This document shows positions 17,058 to 25,182 of a stretch of DNA of 64,000 nt, one piece after another. Under the pieces are notes generated by a model. That model had not been told where the DNA came from and did not search any database. It worked only from the letters and a program-made list of their open reading frames with translations. The position numbers and the translations under genes were made by a program. The DNA lies in contig NZ_FWZT01000010.1 in NCBI RefSeq assembly GCF_900177345.1, positions 172,320-236,319 of the forward strand, given 5' to 3'. The stretch is from Pseudobacteriovorax antillogorgiicola. Its GTDB lineage: Bacteria > Bdellovibrionota_B > Oligoflexia > Oligoflexales > Oligoflexaceae. The stretch's first letter is position 1. Every line of letters starts with the position of its first letter.

Positions 17058-17288
17058 CTATCCAACGACCATCTCACGTATGAATTTCTGAAGCATTTGT
17101 CCCTTACTGCGTGTTCCGAACTTGATGTTCATATTCTTGATGTGAATCCGAGCTGTGTTGGGCGAGATTCCAAACTCAGAAGAGATATACTCACCACTCA
17201 CGTCTGTGCCAGTGATCAATAGTTTTAGAATCTCTGATTCTCGTTTGCTAAGACTGTATTTTTTGGCAAATGCCCTGATGCTATCCAT
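17058..17288 (-). CDS. LuxR/GerE-type HTH protein lacking a sensor domain
   Basis: 76 residues, nearly all of it a GerE-type DNA-binding domain: LSKRESEILKLLITGTDVSG, then ISSEFGISPNTARIHIKNMN and KFGTRSKGQML. The key LSxRExE start, the AxxxxISxxTVRxHxxNI-like helix and the final K are all visible. There is no receiver or autoinducer domain, so it resembles free-standing regulators of the GerE/BmoR type. AGGGA precedes the ATG at 17288. It could regulate neighbouring island genes; the target is unknown. Confidence 0.7.
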   Translation of the reverse strand: MDSIRAFAKKYSLSKRESEILKLLITGTDVSGEYISSEFGISPNTARIHIKNMNIKFGTRSKGQMLQKFIREMVVG

Positions 17289-17516
17289 GGTCTTCCCTAT
17301 GACGGTTCGGCGGGTAGAAGCTTTTAACTACTCTTGTCATGGATTGGCAAGTAATAAATTTAACTTAGAATCAAATATCAATAGAATTGTGCTGTTATGA
17401 GGGACTCTGAGTGACCTCAATTGGTGGACCATGGCGGGTTGGCGTCTAGGAAAAGAGTGAAGGGCCCCCTCCCGTTCAAGATCTATTGGGTGGAAGGACC
17501 CAAAAAACTGGTGCCT

Positions 17517-17889
17517 CTAATACGGTAGATCGTGTGGCTCCACTCCTACAAAATGAGGCTCAATATATTTCGTAAATCGCACAGCATTTATGGATTTTAA
17601 ACCCTCTAAGTAAGCTCTAGCAACTCGGTGCATACCATCCATAACTCTTCCTTGGCTACATAGGATAATTGGATCCCTAAGATCAGCTTGGTTGATAAGT
17701 TGAGCATGGTCAGCTACTAACTTAACAGTTGGTTTTGTATGTCCAAACTAGTATTCTTCAGCAAGCTCTTCGATTTGAGTCAAAGGAATAGATTCGGTAG
17801 GTAAAGTCTTTGCCTCTTCCACTAACTTCAACACATCCCATGCAAGCAGCCCGCGTTCAGAGTTACGAAAAATGGTACCTTTGCCTCAT
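17517..17889 (-). pseudogene. Broken ParB-nuclease-domain-like gene
   Basis: Read on the minus strand, the sequence encodes a short ParB-like protein of a family I recognise by NSERGLLAWDV near the start, ILCSQGRVMDGMHRVARAYL in the middle and the C-terminus VGVEPHDLPY. Two defects break it. A T-run near the start holds one extra base relative to the reading MRYHFRN, so the frame shifts there. A TAG at 17748-17750 interrupts EEY-FGHTKPT, where relatives have tryptophan. Intact length would be about 125 residues. It is clearly a decaying gene and shows that this part of the island is not under selection for it. Confidence 0.6.
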
Positions 17890-18080
17890 AAATACTCCAA
17901 TTAGTGATAGCTGGCGCTTCAATTCATCACAGAGTCAGCTGTGTCGATCGATTGAGGGCTGATTAGAATCAACTATTCTGTTCCTTTTTTAGATCGAACC
18001 CATGCTGCGGCTCTCTCATTTCCATGTTTGTACTGGCCAGCTTCTATAGCCAAAATATAGTTCATTTCGTCTTTGTTAAA

Positions 18081-18131
18081 GGTCACTGAAAAGCGGCAGC
18101 CATAGTCATTTACTGCCGCTTTTCAGTGACC
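18081..18131 (+). repeat. 19-bp perfect inverted repeat at the intron 5' junction
   Basis: GGTCACTGAAAAGCGGCAG (18081-18099) and its exact complement (18113-18131) enclose a 13-base loop. The similarity continues outward for six more bases with one mismatch. There is no T-run. Class C group II introns insert beside hairpins of this kind, which is the likely reason for the placement. Confidence 0.7.
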
Positions 18132-18630
18132 GTTAACAGAGCGCCCAGCGAAGCTGGCGCGATCCAGTGGGTGAGAGTCCCATCGTTGTAAAAGCCAAAT
18201 CAACGTAGCTGAAAGGAGTGTGCTAATGGAAACATAGTATACTAAGCCCTTTGACAAACCAGGGATCTGCCCTGGGAGCAAAGATGCAGGCCGCAGGTAA
18301 CGAACGCATATTAGCCTCGAAAGTCTATTCCAAGAGCCGAGCCACTTGTTAACTGGCGAAGGCAGTACCAAGAGTTGGAAGTCTGGCTGATACCTTATCT
18401 TGGTCTTGACGGGGTGGTGGCGGTGGCATGTATCGAAGGATTGTGTCGGAACTGGGGAGGCCCTCCTATTCCCAAGAAGAAATACCTTGGAGAAAGTAAG
18501 CCATGGCAACATAGCTGAAGAGTAGAGGGATTCCGCCTGGTCCATAGTAGTGGTGAACCACCTAACAAGTGGGGAGCGAAGGGGCCAGACTGAGAGATAT
18601 TTCGTGTTTAATATAGGAGGCACGGAGGCC

Positions 18631-19947
18631 ATGATAAAAACCTCCAATGGTGTGCAAGAATTGAGAAGACGAATAGCGATTAAGGCGAAGGCCGATCCCA
18701 CGCATAGGTTCTGGGGGCTTCATTGCCACACCTGGAAAACGGATATCCTCAAAGAGGCTTATCGACTGTCCAAGAGAAACAATGGTGCTCCAGGAATCGA
18801 TGGCAAAACCTTTGCGGACATCGAAAAGTATGGTGTGGATAAATTCCTAGATGAAGTGTCAACGGATCTAAAAAGTATGAAGTACCAACCATCTCCGGTA
18901 AGAATTGTAAAGATTCCGAAGGACAAGAAGGGAGAGTTTCGTACGTTAAAGCTAGCTACTATTAAAGATAGAGTGGTACAGGGTGCCTTGAAACTAGTAA
19001 TCGAGCCCATCTTTGAGATGGATTTCAAAGATGGATCTTACGGGTATCGACCGCAAAGGTCAGCCCATCAGGCTCTTGACAGAGTGCGTCGAAATCTTAG
19101 TCGAGGCTACTATCACATAGTGGACCTTGACATAAAGGGGTTCTTCGACAATGTCAGACACCACTTACTCTTGAACAAGATAGCTAAGAGAGTCTGTGAC
19201 AACAAAATCTTGAAGCTTTGCAAGTCGATCCTTAAGACGGCGGGGAAAAAGGGAATACCGCAGGGTTCACTTCTTGGGCCCGTATTCTCAAATATATTTC
19301 TAACAGAAATAGACGAACTGCTGGAGCGGGAAAAACGAGTAAACTTCGATGGAAACTATCATGGGCTAGACTATGTCCGCTTTGCCGATGATCTTCTTGT
19401 CCAAGTTAACTTTGGCAAGAAAGGTCTGTCCAACGAGATAGCAAAGAAGCTTGACGCTGCTTTTGAACAAATTGATTTAGAAATAAATCACAAGAAGAGC
19501 AAGATAATGAAACTCTATAAGGGACATTACTTTGACTACCTGGGGCATCAGTTTAGACTGATTTCGACTGGCCCTAGAAGCACAGACTTAATAATCCTAA
19601 GCCGTCCGAAGCGAGAGAAAAGAACAGAGTTTCTCAGAAGCCTCAAAGCGACCATGAGAAGGAATCGGCAAATGCCAGTAGATCAAGTGGTGCGAGAAAT
19701 AGTAAACCCTCGCGTCCGCGGCTGGGTTAACTACTTCAGGTGGGGCAACTCTGGTAAAGATCTCTCATTCGTTCGCTGGCGGGTGGATCTAATGGTCAGA
19801 AAGTTTGCATCGCGTCAACAGCCAGTAAAACGTGGAGGTCGCTCCTGGACTAAGTGGAGCCAAGAGGAAATCTATGGTAGGTGGAAACTTTTTACCGGTT
19901 ACCAAGTGAAACCTAGGCAGCGTATTCAAGGAGCAACAGTTACATAA
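18631..19947 (+). CDS. ltrA: Group II intron reverse transcriptase/maturase
   Basis: 438 residues from the ATG at 18631, preceded by GGAGG; an in-frame GTG at 18550 is less likely. RT blocks are in order: GAPGIDGKTF (RT1), FRTLKLATIKDRVVQGAL (RT2), DGSYGYRPQRSAHQAL (RT3), VDLDIKGFFDNVRH (RT4), GIPQGSLLGPVFSNIFL and YVRFADDLLVQV (RT5, with FADD in place of the usual YADD), and the LGHQF region. The maturase X domain ends with VRGWVNYFRWGNS and KWSQEEIYGRWKLF. No HNH endonuclease follows. It would help the intron RNA splice and copy itself into DNA. Confidence 0.92.
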   Translation: MIKTSNGVQELRRRIAIKAKADPTHRFWGLHCHTWKTDILKEAYRLSKRNNGAPGIDGKTFADIEKYGVDKFLDEVSTDLKSMKYQPSPVRIVKIPKDKKGEFRTLKLATIKDRVVQGALKLVIEPIFEMDFKDGSYGYRPQRSAHQALDRVRRNLSRGYYHIVDLDIKGFFDNVRHHLLLNKIAKRVCDNKILKLCKSILKTAGKKGIPQGSLLGPVFSNIFLTEIDELLEREKRVNFDGNYHGLDYVRFADDLLVQVNFGKKGLSNEIAKKLDAAFEQIDLEINHKKSKIMKLYKGHYFDYLGHQFRLISTGPRSTDLIILSRPKREKRTEFLRSLKATMRRNRQMPVDQVVREIVNPRVRGWVNYFRWGNSGKDLSFVRWRVDLMVRKFASRQQPVKRGGRSWTKWSQEEIYGRWKLFTGYQVKPRQRIQGATVT

Positions 19948-19972
19948 ACCTTAAGAGCGAAATCTCTGGGTA

Positions 19973-20005
19973 ACGCCTCATGCCGGAAAACGGCGCGTGG
20001 GGTGT
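19973..20005 (+). ncRNA. Group II intron domain V
   Basis: ACGCCTCATGCCG and CGGCGCGTGGGGTGT fold into nine base pairs, a two-base CG bulge and four more pairs closed by a GAAAA loop. The CGC triad is at the expected lower stem. The size (33 bases) and the bulge position match domain V, the catalytic heart of the ribozyme. Domain VI should follow at 20006-20040 but its branch helix is not clear by eye. Confidence 0.8.
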
Positions 20006-20040
20006 GACGGGCATCGGAGGGAAACGGGGTTAATTGATCT

Positions 20041-20570
20041 TGAATCGCGATTTAACTACCGCGCCCTTCCCTGACCCAAGCTCAGCAGCTACAATATTAA
20101 CCATTGAAAATGCCACTTAATTTGGAGGTTTTATGCTAAAACTTTCTGCTACCTGGTGATGATGAAAGTGAGCCAGGGGTTGGGATGCCCGATTTTTCCC
20201 GTCGGGAAGCAAAACCTTGAGGATCCGGTGTTCTTGCTCTGACTTATTTCCGGCTTTCTCGCCATGCTTTGAAAGCTTCTTTAAGTTGGGAAAGTTTGGG
20301 ATTCAATGTCTGTCTCCGTGCTTGTTACTGAGGCTTGAATCATATTGCTAGGGAGTAAGTTGAGCTGGCTTGCTGAAAGATCACCAAGCTTGAACGGGCA
20401 GTCCAAACTACTTGCAAAGCTTACTGATAGATACTTGGTTTACCCTGTACAACTATGGAGGGGGCTAATCAGATCTTAGGACAAGGTGACCCTACTTTCA
20501 GTTTTTCCTACAAACAGGTTTTCCTTGAAGAAAACCTGAGAGTTGAAGGTTCTTTATCAACTATTGAGTT
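20041..20570. other. Intergenic region, no gene recognised
   Basis: 530 bases. The first 64 bases hold the start of the split small gene. The remainder has no convincing frame with a ribosome site. A hairpin at 20515-20538 (CAGGTTTTC/GAAAACCTG) lies just beyond the stop of the metalloprotease gene and could terminate the minus-strand operon. Confidence 0.5.
20505..20540 (-). terminator. Hairpin terminator candidate for the exported-protein operon
   Basis: CAGGTTTTC (20515-20523) pairs with GAAAACCTG (20530-20538). Read on the minus strand the stem is followed by TTTGTAGGAAAAAC, so the T-tract is short. It lies 30 bases past the metalloprotease stop. Confidence 0.5.
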
Positions 20571-21485
20571 CTATATGAGCTGATCGACAACTATTTCACA
20601 CAGAAGCCATCCATTAATTGTGCTATTGGGGTCACCTGGAGCTTCAAGCAGTGGAGCAAAGTTTAGCATTCTAAATTCCTCATACTCTTCTTTATCGATA
20701 TGACCTGCATCAAGATGAGCCCTACGACTTTCCTCGCATACGAATGTCTTTTCAGAACAGAAGTTTTGTTGCCATAGATTGTATTTTGAATTAACAGCTA
20801 TGAACTCATCACCGCAACTAAATTGGCCAGTCCTCAGATATTTCCATAGGGCACGTATTGCTCCTCTATCATCGCTTGTAATGGGGTTTCCTGAAGTTCT
20901 CATAGCAGATGCAGGTTGATAATCGGGGGTATTTCGACCAGCTATATGATAAGTATCTCCTATACCAAGAAGGTGAGCATATTCATGCAACACTACGTAT
21001 TCTAATTTGAATTGATTTTCAGTCCAGTATCTGGGATGTAGATTTATGGTGCCTTCTCTAAGTCTAGCGTGACTGCGCTTGGTATCACTAAAGGTGCTAA
21101 TCCATACTTCTTCACTTTTCCAGAGGTTAATTTTAACGACTGATCTATTTTCGAACTGATCACAATCATCAACCTTAAAGATTACTTTTGATTCGATCTG
21201 AATATGCGGCCAGATGGGATTCCTCATTCCGACAAGCTGACCATTCCACTGAAAAACCGCGTTTTCGGCTGCAATTCGAACTTTTTCTTTAAGCTCGAGA
21301 CTTGGGTCTTCCCCTTGAAAACTTACACAAAAATCTATCTTCCCGGATTTCTCGATCATAGGAAGAAGTGAGTACTCGGAAGCATTAGAAAAAACACCGA
21401 ACTTTGTCGAGGATTTATCTGCTTGGTAGTTTCCGCACCCGGCCAGAAAAGAAACCGTGAAAAAGGTGATAAGAGTTAATTTCAT
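20571..21485 (-). CDS. Matrixin-like zinc metalloprotease lipoprotein with shared C-terminal domain
   Basis: About 304 residues from the ATG at 21485, with AAGGA seven bases upstream. A lipobox LAGC gives a lipidated Cys near residue 17. The zinc site is VVLHEYAHLLGIGDTYH (HExxHxxGxxD), typical of metzincins, with a methionine in SAMRTSG that could be the Met-turn. Residues 230-304 form a C-terminal domain also present in the three LRR proteins upstream: Cys, an alpha-helical stretch ending AGHIDKEEYEEF, then NFAPLLEAP and GWLLCEI. It is the last gene of the minus-strand run and starts 40 bases after the previous stop. Probable role: a surface or periplasmic protease acting with, or maturing, the other operon products. 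Confidence 0.75.
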   Translation of the reverse strand: MKLTLITFFTVSFLAGCGNYQADKSSTKFGVFSNASEYSLLPMIEKSGKIDFCVSFQGEDPSLELKEKVRIAAENAVFQWNGQLVGMRNPIWPHIQIESKVIFKVDDCDQFENRSVVKINLWKSEEVWISTFSDTKRSHARLREGTINLHPRYWTENQFKLEYVVLHEYAHLLGIGDTYHIAGRNTPDYQPASAMRTSGNPITSDDRGAIRALWKYLRTGQFSCGDEFIAVNSKYNLWQQNFCSEKTFVCEESRRAHLDAGHIDKEEYEEFRMLNFAPLLEAPGDPNSTINGWLLCEIVVDQLI

Positions 21486-21525
21486 TATTTTTCCTTGATT
21501 CATTAAATTTTATCTAGATATCGCT

Positions 21526-23271
21526 TTAGAAGCCATAGAGTTTTAATACTCTGATTTCACCATTTACTATTTCGCACTTTAGCCAAGCGTTGACAGCTAG
21601 AGGAGAGTTGCTAGAAAACAGAGGTGCAAAACCAATTTCTTCGAAGGACTCAGCTAGTTCGGTATCAACCAGTCCTTTACTAATTGATTCTTTAATAGCT
21701 AATTCGCACGCCCCTTTGTCATCCTTAATAAAAGTATCTGCCCTCGAGAGTAGTATATCGGGGTTTGTAAGGAAATTATCTCTTATGGCTAGTACTTGGA
21801 ATGGATTCAAAACTAATAGAGGCTCAATTACCGAAACGTTATTGAAACTGAGATCTAGGAATCGTAGGTTGGAAAGAGTTGATATTGCAGAGATGTCACT
21901 TACCCTGTTTTTACTTAGATCGAGTGCAATCAAATTAGTGAGGCCTCTCAATGGAGAAATAGACAAAATGTTCTTACCATTGAGATTCAAAACCGATCTC
22001 GAAGTGATATCGTCATATAAATCGGAACATTGATTTAATTCAATTCGATGAAATATAGCGTCTAGCGTGAGCCTATCTTCTTCAGTGTAGCCTCCAATGA
22101 GGCAGTGATCAAGAAAGTCAAGGCGAGGAGCCATTTGAGACTCTAAAATTTCTTTTTTCTGATTTTGGTATAGATTGTACTCTCTATGACATGTTGATAT
22201 TTTATTCCTACACCTAGTAATAGCATTATTTACTAGTTGCATGTTGAATTTCAGATCTGCAACTAATGAATTAAGTCTTCTCAACTCTTGTAAAGATCTA
22301 ACAACTTTCTTGACGCTACTAAGATGAGAAATCGTATTTCTATTCGAATCTCTCTCATTGATCAACAAGCTCTTAGCACTTTTATCGACTTCGCTAACAT
22401 TAGAGATGGAAATGTTCAATGTCTCAGCTTCATAAGATTTTAGTTTAAAAGATACGGGAACTAGCTCGGCTGGTATTTTAGTAACGCCTCCAAATGGGAA
22501 CTGATCTCTGAAGCCCCCACTCTTTGAAATATATTCTCTGAAAGCTATAATGGAAGATCTGCACTCATTAGTATTTCTCCCGGAGCAAACCAACCTATTG
22601 TTTCCGATACTAGTTGTGAACTTATGAACATCACCCCCAATTTGTAGAGTCTGTAAGCTAACTGCCACTTCATCATCGAACTCGGTTAGAGCAAATTCGA
22701 TTTTATCTGGTAAGTCTTCTATTCCAGCGAGATCTAAAAGAGCGGATTTAGAAAATATATTTTTAAACCTCGGCGACCGGAAAGAGAACATCACTGACAT
22801 AACGACTAGACCACCCCATTGAATCTCGTCAATGTACATATCCCCACAGACCTTTCGAAAGTTTCCTTGCGAGTTGGCACGAAATCCAATATCTAGCAGT
22901 TGAGAAGATTGTTGATAGGACCTTATATTCTCAACAATGACACCATAGTTGAGAACCAAGCTCAAGTTTGACTCTGAGTCATGGTTCAGAAGTTTTTCAT
23001 ATACTCCATATGGATCAAACTTTGGATGTTCGTCTTGTAGATTGAGCTGTTCCTTAAGATCATAATTGTTCATCGGAAGATTTAGGAAATCCTTCGTAGT
23101 GATAAAGCCATCGAAGGAGTTGTTTCCTACGATACACTCACTTTTATATTCTTCTGTAAAAGAATCGAACCCTACACCTAGTAGTAGCTCACCGACGTCG
23201 CCAGGAGCCTCGTTGGAAAAAGCTAGGAATGGTGGTTGACAAGCTAAAATTAGAATAATTAAATTTTTCAT
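21526..23271 (-). CDS. Exported MACPF-like/leucine-rich repeat protein, paralog 3
   Basis: 581 residues from the ATG at 23271, which overlaps the stop of the upstream paralog (ATGA). It has a signal peptide. The N-terminal part begins with GVGFDSFTEEYKSEC and has VCGDMYIDEIQWGG, which resembles the [C/Y]GTHYIxxxxxGG signature of MACPF pore-forming proteins, then LQTLQIGGDV. A central helical linker is followed by LRRs at about 410-510 (LTNLIALDLSKNRVSDISAI) and the shared C-terminal domain with GLVDTELAESFEEIGFAP and WLKCEI. The first part is more diverged than in the other two paralogs. The MACPF assignment is an inference from short motifs. Confidence 0.65.
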   Translation of the reverse strand: MKNLIILILACQPPFLAFSNEAPGDVGELLLGVGFDSFTEEYKSECIVGNNSFDGFITTKDFLNLPMNNYDLKEQLNLQDEHPKFDPYGVYEKLLNHDSESNLSLVLNYGVIVENIRSYQQSSQLLDIGFRANSQGNFRKVCGDMYIDEIQWGGLVVMSVMFSFRSPRFKNIFSKSALLDLAGIEDLPDKIEFALTEFDDEVAVSLQTLQIGGDVHKFTTSIGNNRLVCSGRNTNECRSSIIAFREYISKSGGFRDQFPFGGVTKIPAELVPVSFKLKSYEAETLNISISNVSEVDKSAKSLLINERDSNRNTISHLSSVKKVVRSLQELRRLNSLVADLKFNMQLVNNAITRCRNKISTCHREYNLYQNQKKEILESQMAPRLDFLDHCLIGGYTEEDRLTLDAIFHRIELNQCSDLYDDITSRSVLNLNGKNILSISPLRGLTNLIALDLSKNRVSDISAISTLSNLRFLDLSFNNVSVIEPLLVLNPFQVLAIRDNFLTNPDILLSRADTFIKDDKGACELAIKESISKGLVDTELAESFEEIGFAPLFSSNSPLAVNAWLKCEIVNGEIRVLKLYGF

Positions 23272-25130
23272 AGATCCCACATATATCTGTAAGTCGTCGA
23301 TGCAATGTCACAATAAAAGAACCCCTCAATTCCTAGCCTTCTATCGGATGGGTCCACATAGGTCGGACCGAAGCCCATACTTACATAGAAGTCACGGTCA
23401 CCGTTACTTATCAAACCCAATGCAACCGACTGTCTTAGTTCATCATTACAGGCTTGTTCACTCGTAAGGATGAGATGGGTGTATCTAGTTCTATTCCTCT
23501 CTATTACCGAATAGTCGGTTATGGGATTTCCATAAGTATAGAGTCTATCGAGAGGTAGATCCCTGATTGGCCGCAAAGTATCTATTGAGTTGCTAGATAT
23601 ATTGAGTCGCTTTAATTTAGTGCGAAACCGAAGGGAGTTTAGGTCGTTTACAGAGTTACTTGAAATATTAAGGAATCTTAGACGCGTTAGATACCTGATC
23701 GGTCCAATGATACCGATCATGTTATTTTGCAAGGAAAGACTTTCAATGTTCGGAAGAAACTTAAGGATACTTATGCTAATTAAGTTGCTATCTACAATCT
23801 TGACTCTAGTTATCAAATCGCGCTTTCTTTCAAGTTCGATACAGCTATCGATAGGGTAGTTGTCATAGATATGTTTGATGATAATAGCATCACTGTCACT
23901 AGGATCATCAAGGGCAGCTCGTTCACATCGATCGAGCAGTCTTTCCGGAATGAAGAGTTTATCACGGTCAATGGTAATAAGATTAAGGTTAAAGTTTTCT
24001 GCAAGGCAAATTTGTTCCGATTTCTTTAGGCAGGTATCACGAACTCTGAGAAGTCTAGTTATATTTTCGCGGGTGTCACTCCGTATCTTCTTGAATAAGG
24101 ATCGTTCTTCAGGTAGTAATCGGTTGCTGTTCAAGAGGTAAACGGAACGCTGGTAAAGTTCCGACATATCAGAATAGTCATTAGAAATATTTTCTTGCAC
24201 ATTGCGAACGTGAACACTAAATGGACTGAAAGCCGCAGTACTCAGGTTTTTGAACTCTGTTTGATTATATGGAATAGTTTCATAGGAAATAGCCGGATAG
24301 TAATCTGTATGGCTGTACTCGAGCTGATTTAACTGAGACCTAAATCCGTCTTCTGACGTTGCATAATCAAGAAGCTTATCTACAGCGTCGTGGCATTGCT
24401 CTATTTCTTTAAGAGTACAGTTAGTCCTGTTGATCGATGCGAGAACTTTGTTAAGCCTAGATGGATCACCACCAATTTGCACAGCATGAAAGCTAACCGA
24501 AGTTGAGGAGTTTTCGTAGCCAGATGATCCTCGGAATGATTTTGTTTTTTTGAACCCAAGAACCTTAAATTTTACCTTTGCTTTCCATCTCTCTTTCATC
24601 TCCTTACTTTCGAAATTTAGACGTACAGCTATGTACAGAGAAGCACCAAGATTGATTTGATTTATGAATTCTTGACCACATTTAAGCCTCTTATAATTTT
24701 CATCATTAGACTCAGAAGCTTTCAAGCCGTCTCCGGTTAATCTGATATTCCTTATTGAAGCAGTCTTTCCAACTATTCTATGTGAGTATATTAAGTTTTG
24801 AGAGTAGTCACTTTTCGTGAGAAATTTTGAGATTTCTAGCGAGGCCTTGGCGGAGGCGACAAATAGATTTACCTTGCCACTGATACTCGAGCGTAGTTGA
24901 CTTTCGACAGTTTCCTCGTCAACCGTGTAGTCTAGGTTTAAGGTAGATGACTGTGTTCCAGTGTACTCAACATCACCTTCAAGACAGGGGCTTCTAAACG
25001 ATTGGTTATTGATGTCAAAACCTGCCCCTATTTTCTGCTGCTTAGCAATATTGGGTATGGTAGATGCCCGAACATCTAATCCTAGAAAAATAAGTATAGA
25101 TAGTATCAAATTGATTCTTAATCTCGGCAC
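23268..25130 (-). CDS. Exported MACPF-like/leucine-rich repeat protein, paralog 2
   Basis: 620 residues from a GTG at 25130 with GGAGG seven bases upstream. A signal peptide ends near DVRAS. The N-terminal domain has the family start KIGAGFDINNQSFRSPC, the MACPF-like segment KCGQEFINQINLGAS, and SFHAVQIGGDPSRLNKVL, the last shared with the paralog at 25183. A Cys-bearing helical linker with LRVRDTCLKKSEQICL precedes LRRs (about 445-545, FLNISSNSVNDLNSL). The shared C-terminal domain has LRQSVALGLISNGDRDFY, SMGFGPTY and GFFYCDI. A terminator lies just upstream, so part of the transcription may stop before this gene or it may have its own promoter. Confidence 0.67.
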   Translation of the reverse strand: MPRLRINLILSILIFLGLDVRASTIPNIAKQQKIGAGFDINNQSFRSPCLEGDVEYTGTQSSTLNLDYTVDEETVESQLRSSISGKVNLFVASAKASLEISKFLTKSDYSQNLIYSHRIVGKTASIRNIRLTGDGLKASESNDENYKRLKCGQEFINQINLGASLYIAVRLNFESKEMKERWKAKVKFKVLGFKKTKSFRGSSGYENSSTSVSFHAVQIGGDPSRLNKVLASINRTNCTLKEIEQCHDAVDKLLDYATSEDGFRSQLNQLEYSHTDYYPAISYETIPYNQTEFKNLSTAAFSPFSVHVRNVQENISNDYSDMSELYQRSVYLLNSNRLLPEERSLFKKIRSDTRENITRLLRVRDTCLKKSEQICLAENFNLNLITIDRDKLFIPERLLDRCERAALDDPSDSDAIIIKHIYDNYPIDSCIELERKRDLITRVKIVDSNLISISILKFLPNIESLSLQNNMIGIIGPIRYLTRLRFLNISSNSVNDLNSLRFRTKLKRLNISSNSIDTLRPIRDLPLDRLYTYGNPITDYSVIERNRTRYTHLILTSEQACNDELRQSVALGLISNGDRDFYVSMGFGPTYVDPSDRRLGIEGFFYCDIASTTYRYMWDL

Positions 25131-25144
25131 GAGAGATCCTCCCC

Positions 25145-25169
25145 AAAAAAATACCCCCTCAACGGGGGC
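25145..25169 (-). terminator. Rho-independent terminator inside the exported-protein run
   Basis: On the minus strand GCCCCCGTTGAGGGGGTATTTTTTT: a five-pair GC stem, a short loop and a T-run. It sits between the stop at 25183 and the start at 25130. It should reduce expression of the three downstream genes relative to the two upstream. Confidence 0.8.
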
Positions 25170-25182
25170 ACAGCTCTTCTAC

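Larger units (their letters stand above)
18125..20040 (+). mobile_element. Group II intron with intron-encoded reverse transcriptase
   Basis: About 1.9 kb. The 5' RNA part (18130-18600) contains GCGCCCAGCGAAGCTGGCGC followed by GTGGGTGAGAGTCCCATCG, typical of domain I. The RT/maturase is encoded in domain IV (18631-19947), and a clear domain V follows at 19973-20005. The absence of an endonuclease domain and the insertion next to a hairpin fit class C. Ends are approximate: the 5' end lies within about 10 bases of 18125 and the 3' end near 20040, judged from where the split small gene resumes. The reading frame and domain V are intact, so the element may be active. Confidence 0.85.
17973..20104 (-). 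pseudogene. Small gene split by the group II intron
   Basis: On the minus strand a frame starting at the ATG at 20104 reads MVNIVAAELGSGKGAVVKSR and runs into the intron's 3' end. On the far side of the intron a frame reads DYGCRFSVTFNKDEMNYILA, continues AIEAGQYKHGNERAAAWVRS and stops at 17973. Both halves are open and in the same direction, and together would make a protein of about 70 residues. The intron lies in the antisense direction, so splicing of the intron RNA could not restore this message. The family is unknown, and the joined frame cannot be fixed because the exact intron ends are uncertain. Confidence 0.4.

Noticed and set aside
18123..18701. A 192-codon minus-strand frame across the 5' part of the intron
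   Set aside because: It lies antisense to structured intron RNA and to the RT start, has no recognisable motif, and its ribosome site is poor.
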